64,000 nt of DNA from NCBI GenBank assembly GCA_002633005.1, contig NMRA01000054.1:1-64000 (forward strand), in the 5' to 3' direction. Below, one piece after another: positions 56,585 through 64,000 of the stretch. Numbering within the stretch: position 1 is the stretch's first letter; each line of letters starts with the position of its first letter. The notes under the pieces are model-generated. The model did no database searches. It had not been told where the DNA came from and saw only the letters and a list, made by a program, of their open reading frames with translations. Both the position numbers and the translations under genes were made by a program. The stretch comes from Phoronis australis (taxonomy: Eukaryota > Phoronida > Phoronidae).

Positions 56585-56700
56585 ACTTGGCAAAATTTAT
56601 TTTGCCAAGTAAAAATTTGATGTCAGACCAACATACTTGGCGAAAATGTTTTTGCCAAGTAAAAACTTGATGTCAGACCAACATACTTGGCGAAATTTAT
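56585..56700. repeat. 50-bp tandem repeat with internal palindrome
   Basis: Two full copies and a partial third. Each begins ACTTGGC and contains TTTTGCCAAGT, so the 26-bp head of the unit is a near-perfect palindrome. The rest reads TTGATGTCAGACCAACAT. Confidence 0.9.
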
Positions 56701-57412
56701 CATCACATCTTTCCATGTAATGACAATGTAAAGTATCAGATGACTGGAATTAACAGCTTTTGAGATATTAGCAGATAAACTGTGTTTTAGTTTAAAAAAG
56801 TATCAAAATTTAGCATTAGAAAGTTCATCTTCTTATTTTTAAAGTTTTATTTAAAAAATTCACTGTGAAGCACCTTGTAATTGGTTAGAATTACTGTAAA
56901 TAACATTGTGATTACTATGGCATAGATTTAATGTAATTAAAAAGTTGGTGAAGTCATTGCAGTTGGTCAACGTAAACATGGCCATTTGAACCCTAAAATG
57001 CACTGATTACATGTACTTTGGGCCCATTTTCTTCCCACTACTAAAAGCTTGGGATTTAGCTAATTGAACTTGCACTACTCGGTCACTTACTAAACGGTGA
57101 ATATGCAGTCACCATGTAGTAACAATCACCCCGAGATACATTGTAGTTATAAATCCTACGTAAAGTCACGATGCGTTGAAGTGCTTTTAGCAAAATGTTA
57201 GTGTTCATGTTGATCATAGATTATACACAACATACATGTAGTCCATGATGTTGACCCTACGCCGATCAGTGAGCCAGACTATTTTCACTCACTAAACAAT
57301 AACGCATGAGTCGAACGTTTTCCGTTAGAAATGCACATAAATGAAATCCTAGGGAAAAGTATATTGGGTCAAACTTGGGAGAGCATAAAAACCAAATAAA
57401 TCCATAACTTAC
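56701..57412. other. unassigned AT-rich region
   Basis: No gene or repeat recognised. Confidence 0.4.
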
Positions 57413-57631
57413 TTCAGAAATGGAACTTCTTTGAGTCAATCGAGGTGTCGATGTGCTTTCGAAACCATCACTGTTTTGCTTTCGGTGACCTTTCACCTCT
57501 CTGAGGTCATCAGACCATTTCCAAATAAGGCACCGCAATGCATTTTGGGACTGTGATGTCGGACTTGACGAGCACGAAGGCGTGTCTTTTTGGTCAAGTT
57601 TCAAACGTAAAGAAAAATACTCCAAACTCAT
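57413..57631 (-). CDS. candidate 5' coding exon with consensus donor, minus strand
   Basis: ATG (57631-57629) opens 73 codons (MSLEYFSLRLKLDQKDTPSC, then LIWKWSDDLREVKGHRKQ, ending RLTQRSSISE) and meets GAA|GTAAGT in phase 0, a full consensus donor. The codon content is mixed and serine-rich in the middle. A TTTTAG just before the ATG leaves open that it is an internal exon. The next exon was not found. The phase would fit the last exon at 21748, but the distance makes that only a guess. No family was recognised. Confidence 0.42.
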
Positions 57632-57639
57632 CTAAAACT

Positions 57640-60600
57640 CACTATATTTAACCTACAAAAACTTGTATGACACGACGTGATACAGGTTTCATGCAAGATG
57701 GGTAACATTTACTTTTTATTCTTATCTTACACTATTTTTCACGTTCCAAGCCACTTTAAGCGATCAATGTTTGATTTATTTTTCATATCGTTTCACTTAT
57801 TAATTTCGTCTTAGAGATTATATTCACTGGATTCGAAAATAATTTGGGGGTAGCGCTTTAAAGAGATAATAACGTACTGCCGCCTACTGAATTATAAAGA
57901 TATACATTATACAGAGCTCTCCATTTTCACTTCAATGACATGGATACCAATATTTTACCTTTTACAGTTTGAGTATTTTTCAGAGCATTCTGTACATGTA
58001 TGTCAATCCATGGGAATTCTAAGGAACTTAGCCAAGCCTTTTTGAAAAATGCCAACCATGAACTGTATCACCAGAGTTCTTTACTTAGATATGGCACCGT
58101 GCATAGCTGGTGTACTTTATTTTGATCTGGTAAAAGCCATAATATTGAGGAGTTCCCGTGCTAGGTCGGGATTGACACAAACAATGAACGTGCTTATGAA
58201 ATTCTTGACCTGTTAAGTGGAGCGGTCAGGGCAACACGGGAGGGGTTTCATAAAGGATAATCTACAGCGATGATTGATCTTTCGTGCACACATGATTCAA
58301 GTTGCTTCTAAAACAATGGAAACGGAAAACTTGTGCCACCCTCGAATACTAATGCCACTGGAATACTAAAACGGGATTTTTTACTTTTTAGCTTTGCGTG
58401 AGAAAGTACATTGCCAACAAATACCCGTTGACGGTAGTTGTAACCACTTTAATTTGTTGACCATCACCTCGCGTCAAATCTGTTTAAACCACTTAAAGTT
58501 TGAAAAACTAGAACAGATTCCTGTTTTGATACCTTATAAACCTGTCGTTCAGGTTTTTATTATAACTCGGCAGTAGTGCCTCTGTGATGTAGATTTCGTT
58601 AAAAACGATTCGACATTGATTGTTAGGTAACTTCTTTCTGCATTTCTCGTATTTCATAAAAATACTCCTTGTGTGCAATCCCGACGTTTTTTTGCTATTG
58701 TAAACATTCACCTAGACGCTGAAATTGACGCTTTCAATAAAAAAAAAACAATTACACACGTGTTCGCGAACATAAATCAAACCGGTTTTAGGATGGGAAC
58801 GGTGTTAACTTGTGTGATGTAGTAAGACATCTTGCTTAAGAACATAATGCTATTTTTAACGATGAAGGTCATTGCTTTTCTTCGAACTGCATAAATAGGT
58901 GGGCCAGAGTTGATAACCATCTTAAGTTCAACAAAGCTGTCATCATGAGGGGTGAAGCCTTCAACAGCATCATTCCGTTGGTAAGGTATTGTAATTTAAA
59001 GGGTCACCTGCGCGCACCCAGCCTAAAATATGGGGGGCTCGAATTTTTAAGATTTACAGATTCACAGGATACGTTCAGAGCTAAGGATTATGCGTTCGCC
59101 GAATTTTGGTAGTTCCTGCCTTTTAGAGGACTTTTGTCTCTTTTTCTATTTTCCGAGTCTGTGTTTCTATGAGGCGGAGCTTTTGCCCACTTTGCCGAAT
59201 GGGGCAAGGGGGTAAGCTGCCCCCGGGTGCGTACAAGAGACACTTTCACCTTTACGACCAAAAAAGGCATTTTTGGGATAATCATTGGATGGAATAGACT
59301 TTTTGAAGTTATTATCTTTGACCAGATCGATAACGGTTTGTGTTTTTGTGACTTCATTGCCAATTCTTGCCGTTATCTGTCAGATATTTGTTGAAATCAA
59401 GACGTGACTTGGTCATCCTAACACGTTGAAAAACTCCAACTCATCGAGCGTCAGACTGTGACCGCGAGGGACATCGAGAGTAAAAATTTCGAGTCCGCTC
59501 TGAGGTTGTTCTCAGATAAACACATTTCTCGCCCACGTACAGTATACATTTAACGCTGTATCTTATTGTTGAGTTAAATGAATAAAATAAGAGCTCAGGT
59601 AGATTAAAATCCGTATTCTAGTTGCAAAATTACAGGTAAATTTTTATTGAACATATAATATGTGTCCAAATATGGTATCAAGCTTCAATCACTGCATTTG
59701 AATCAATTTTTGAACAGAGATTCATAAAATGGACAGGTTATTGTTCTCAAGTATTTTTATATTTTCCAGGTTAAAATGTCCAAAGATATTTTTACAATGT
59801 GTTTATGTTGAAGTAGTTTTCAATCGACTTAGCGGTCGAAAAAACACACTTTGGCGATATTTTTTGTTAAAGTTGACCTCACAAAAGTTATTGGCTTTGG
59901 CCGGTTCTACACAATAGCAAAATATGTTACCTATTGGAAATCTTAATGTAGGTTGCCGATGGTTAGCAAAGACAAGCTTCTAGTTTCAGTAAACAGAAAT
60001 TTCATTACGGTCTTCACTGCAGTAGGCCTACTCACCAGACGGTTGACCGTGAATGACATTACCACGGGTGGGGGAGCTCACGCGATCCAAATTAGCTGCG
60101 CTTTTTAGTCACGGTTACCAGCTAGTGTTAGCGAATCAGCTTTAGGCGGTTTATGCTAGACATGGGAAGTTGCCCTGGTGATACATGATTCAGTTAACAA
60201 ATAAAAATATCACCTAAAAGCTGTGCTGGTAGCAATACTTTCAAGTATTTTTTGCTATTGTCATCAACTCGAATTTTTTCCTTATCGAATTTCATTTTTG
60301 TTGAATCCCATTGTTATAGTTGTACTGTGCACAAATGTGATGGTGGTAATATCACGAAGTAGATACAAGCGTTGTGTCTTTATTATCATACCTCAAATTC
60401 ACATGTACAGGTCTTTTCAAGAATGTAGGTTTTACGTGTTTAGCTGCACTAAACAAAGTTCTCAATTAAATTATTTTGGTGCCGTTTCCATCGTAGTAGA
60501 GAATGGAGTCAATTGCTCCGCAAACAAAATGTGGCAAAGAGAAAGCGCATTGGCATTGGCATGAAGAATACAGCAGCTTCTGCGGAACACGTGTCACACA

Positions 60601-61190
60601 GTGTTTGACCTTCAGCAAATAAATGTGCAGGACCACTGGGTCAGTTACTTGAATATGCGACAACATCCACATAGGGCCTATGTGTGAAAGTTTACTGGCT
60701 CCGCCCTAAATCCACTGGCCCCGGACCAGCGTGTATTTCGAACGCTGGTCTCACACTGTTTTCTTCCACCAAATGGAGTCTAACCACATGCCTCTATCAA
60801 CGTATCCAGTACCTGACCTTGTATTGCACGCAGATATTCAAATGATGTTTGCTTGGGTTCATGGAGAATTAAAGTCCGTAGGCTGTAAAGTTCATTCTCC
60901 CAATAAAATTCTTTGACCCCTCTTTTCCAATTATGAAGATGAAGTTTTCAACCAATATCGAGATTGTTAAATACTTATTGTAAATAAGTACAATAAGGCA
61001 TTTGTAATCTTGAGTTCTTTTTTCGTAGTAACCGGTACCTGTAAAAAGAGAAAAGAAAAATAACGATCAAATATACTTGGGGACCATTTTGTTACATCAG
61101 TGTTTCCCACGACCAGTTTTAGTCTCAATCAAAATGGCAGTAAAACCCTTAAAGATACACTGAGTTCTTATAAAAACGTGTTGTTTTATT
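57640..61190. other. long stretch without a supported gene
   Basis: Frames at 58394-58576 (+), 58711-58508 (-), 59363-59088 (-) and 60223-60564 (+) lack domains and splice support. Confidence 0.4.
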
Positions 61191-61197
61191 TCGCTCT

Positions 61198-62732
61198 GTT
61201 ACGGATTTACTGGTATTTGGACACACCGTATTCTACGAAGTTCGGCAGGCCACAATAATTTGTCCGTAGCACCGAGGAGTTTGGGGTCTGTTCGGAGATA
61301 AATTCGAAATTTTCTTCCGTGAAATGCAGACTGGAGAGCCTCTATCTGTGTTGTTTAACTTGTGATTTTTTTAGTTCTAAACACACAAAACGCTTGTTAT
61401 CCCGGTCAGTGGCTCGGAACCCGTTCAGGCCCGTCACGGCCGCCGCGTCTGGCACGAACATAAGCCAGCTTGAGTTGGAAACTAAACCTACAGTCACGAA
61501 AAGACTATAATAGTGAGCCAAAGAAGTAATGTGCACGTAATATTATGTGAATTAGCATCGAAACTCAGTGAAAATCTACTTATTTGTCGGGGGCCGCGAT
61601 GTCGGGTTCCCCTTCCACACACCGTCAGGGCAAAGGTTGTACCGTGACAATAATGTGAATAATGTATTTGTATTTCTAAATAAAGATTCCCCTAACATGT
61701 GACCATGGCATATAAAATCGAGTAATTGTTTCACAACAGCTTTCTGTCAGCAAACACTGAATTAGCATGTGTTCACGCGGCCTCGGTGCCCGGTCAATTA
61801 CCTTTGTTACTGGCATCAAAAGCCGGTAACGCAGTGGTTTATTCATTGCTGGCTTCTCAAAACAATTGCACTCACGAGCACTGGTTAGGACTGAGAATAA
61901 TTCATTTTAAACAGAACGCAGAATAATAAACGTCTACTTATAAACAGCAACTCGCCCCGCGCCAATCCCCATAACGGGAGAGACCGTCCGGAATTGGTAT
62001 ATGGTGCAACTCCGGACAGTCTGGGGTCAACAGAAAACCACAGTTCAACTGTGAGTCTACACCAATGTGATAAACGATAGTAGTTCTACTTGCTGCGTCA
62101 GCTGCAGGTGTGCTTATCTCTTTTATGACACACAGAGTGTGACTGGGTAAAGCGTTTTCAAATTAATGTGGATAAATCAGTGGAGTGTGAGACCCCTGAG
62201 GTCCCTGTCACGTCCTCACGACAATTCTACGTTAAGGACTTAATCAAGAGCTCAGGCGACGAAGACTTCATGAGTCGGATCGTTAGGTTTCATAGGCTAT
62301 CAGTTCAAACCGGAATACACTGATCAAGAAATACTAGAGAGCCCCCGCGAACATGCTCAAGCAACGGAACGTATGGATAGTTCTTTGGTAAGCCGGAATT
62401 CGTCAGAGAAATCACTGTCGACGAAATGCCGGCCACAAACACGGAGATGTTTCACGGCCTCATACTTGCTATTAACAGCCTACCTTTCATTCTTCACTAC
62501 CGCGATCCACTTCCTTAGCATTTCGGGCTCTCGAGGAAGTCGAAAAAACGATATACCCGCTTTCTTCGCAACTTCATAGTTCGGACAAGCGGGAACGATG
62601 CACCGCAATATATCGGCATTCTCTCCGCGTCGCTGCGTCCTTTCTCACCTTCCTCACAGGTTAACGCGACACCTCTCGGCAAGGTGAGGTCGACCGTATA
62701 AGAGGCGATGTGGATATAGGCCGATTAAGACG
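61198..62732 (-). mobile_element. interspersed repeat, copy B (inverse of 28373-29760)
   Basis: 61198-61740 and 62350-62732 match copy A in reverse, in the same order; the middle is about 300 bp longer here than in copy A. Within that middle lies a small inverted motif, GTCCGGA..TCCGGAC, at 61987-62018. No intact frame is shared by both copies. Confidence 0.8.
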
Positions 62733-64000
62733 AAATTTGTGTTTAGAGGAGTTTTGAGCTTAGGTCTCAGAATTTGCAAGCGTACACGCTAAGCCACGAC
62801 ACACACACTTCAAACAGAGTTGAGTATTTGCAAACCAAATTTGGTAGAGTTTACCAGTGTGTACGCCCACACCTTTCTACTACTAACAATCGAACTAGAT
62901 TTTCCGGATAATAAAAAAGTTACATCACACGTCTTGTTTTTTGCACATATCAGGCTCCCAGCTTGCTAATGAACTTACAGTGTTCCTAAGAAGTCTCGTT
63001 TTTTGTAGATTGTGATTTCCTTTGGCTCTGCTCAGTCACTGTCACTGCCATTTTGTGAGGTACGTATACAACTTTCTACTCCATTCTCATCTCTGAGGTT
63101 TTATATTTGGAATCTTACAATGCAGTTTTGGGGGCATCCGAAACTGATAATTTCGTAGCGTCAACTTTTCATGAGAGGCGTTTATCTACACATTCTGTGA
63201 ACTTCAATCATACGTTAAAGAGTGGTACTAGAACTGAAAGTCGCACTTGCGCAACTACATGTATGAACCACCTCCGAAGGAAACTTTGAGGTTACAAAAA
63301 TGACTCAGTGGGCTTTTTCTCTTGTCATTTGGCTAAAAATCAGTCTACCGATGACTTAGCCTGTTCATGGAAACCAAGGTCAAGTCAGAAAGTCTGACTA
63401 TAACTCAGGCCAAAAGACAGAAATCCGCAGCCTGCTGTGAAACAGACTAAAAGCCAAAGTGAGGTGACAAAATGACTTTTGATTACAGATTCTTCCAAAA
63501 AACAAGTCCCTAGACCCTCTGTTTCGTGTAAAGTGACTCTAGAATCTAAGACCAAACTTCTGACATTTAAGTGAGAAAATTGGTATTATAGTGTAGAAAA
63601 GGGTTTTCTAGAAATTCTTGGTAGTACACGTTTTTTAGTTGTTTCATGTCTAAGTGCCCCTCCTGGAGCTTTTTACCTGTGTAATCTTGGAAACCTCGAT
63701 CATTTTTTAACTATGCAAACTATGTCCGCCATCATGCAAAATTCTGTTTTTGCTTATAATTTCCATAGCAACCATTGCAGATAGATTGGTTTGATGATCA
63801 TTACATCATGCATTTGCATTATTCATGTGCATTTTGGGGACTAAGAGTAGTTTGATTTATCTTCTTGGTTACATGAATCTGCATGGTAATTTCATTAAGA
63901 TTTAGAAAATAGTTGCGCGAAGCTTGGATGTCCTCGTCTTTTATTTATTTCACATTTGATAACAAGTTCTCATTTGATAGGATTTAATTTTTTACATAAC
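62733..64000. other. right end of window, no supported gene
   Basis: The frame at 63107-63289 (+) has no domain. Nothing else was recognised up to the edge. Confidence 0.4.

Noticed and set aside
58394-58576. Possible OTU-protease-like piece (IPVDGSCNHFN) after an acceptor
   Set aside because: Only a four-residue DGSC match; the following residues do not fit and no other motif is present.
62373-62579. 68-codon plus ORF
   Set aside because: Lies inside repeat copy B; the frame is not kept in copy A.

Overview
The window looks like nuclear DNA of a marine invertebrate animal. The evidence is spliced genes with GT-AG introns of 80 bp to 4.5 kb, a two-intron animal globin with introns at the B12.2 and G7.0 positions, vertebrate-type TTAGGG repeats, and a dense load of decayed LINEs, tRNA-derived SINEs, MITEs and an LTR element. 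The species cannot be named from the sequence. Two single N bases (659 and 37753) show it is an assembled scaffold.

Layout. 1-4.8 kb is a tandem-repeat block: a 10-bp minisatellite, TTAGGG-like repeats split by a decayed Ty3/gypsy LTR element with an intact 5-bp target duplication, then a second 10-bp purine-rich minisatellite. 7.25-19.22 kb (+) holds the best new gene: nine exons assembled by eye, in phase throughout, encoding 531 residues with an N-terminal hydrophobic segment, a Cys-rich hydrophobic middle and a charged helical C-terminus; no family was recognised. Its large sixth intron carries a decayed LINE and an SGNH-domain fragment, both antisense, with an array of covarying mini-hairpins beside them. 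Facing it, tail to tail, is a 1.32-kb last exon (-) of another unknown gene (20.4-21.75 kb).

22-25 kb is repeat territory: degenerate repeats with DR1-type TGACCT pairs, and the second copy of an 850-bp repeat with a tRNA-like head and a long terminal hairpin; the first copy sits in intron 8 of the nine-exon gene. 26-46 kb is mostly repeat and unassigned DNA: a decayed THAP exon, an inverted-repeat family whose partner lies 33 kb away, a frameshifted SFFSRL-type ORF (31.4-33.1 kb, -), a CR1/jockey-like LINE 3' end next to an N gap, and the C-terminal part of another LINE.

46.47-49.52 kb (+) is a complete, methionine-rich intracellular globin gene of 146 residues with TATA box and poly(A) signal. 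49.5-64 kb again has repeats, a decayed Myb/SANT-like ORF, two candidate 5' exons on the minus strand, two candidate plus-strand exons ending in a MITE, and the second arm of the inverted repeat.

Only two genes can be called complete, the 531-residue gene and the globin. I see no operon-like arrangement, no CRISPR array and no canonical tRNA or rRNA gene. The most unusual items are the nine-exon orphan gene and the array of short hairpins with a conserved loop and covarying stems at 12.94-13.20 kb.
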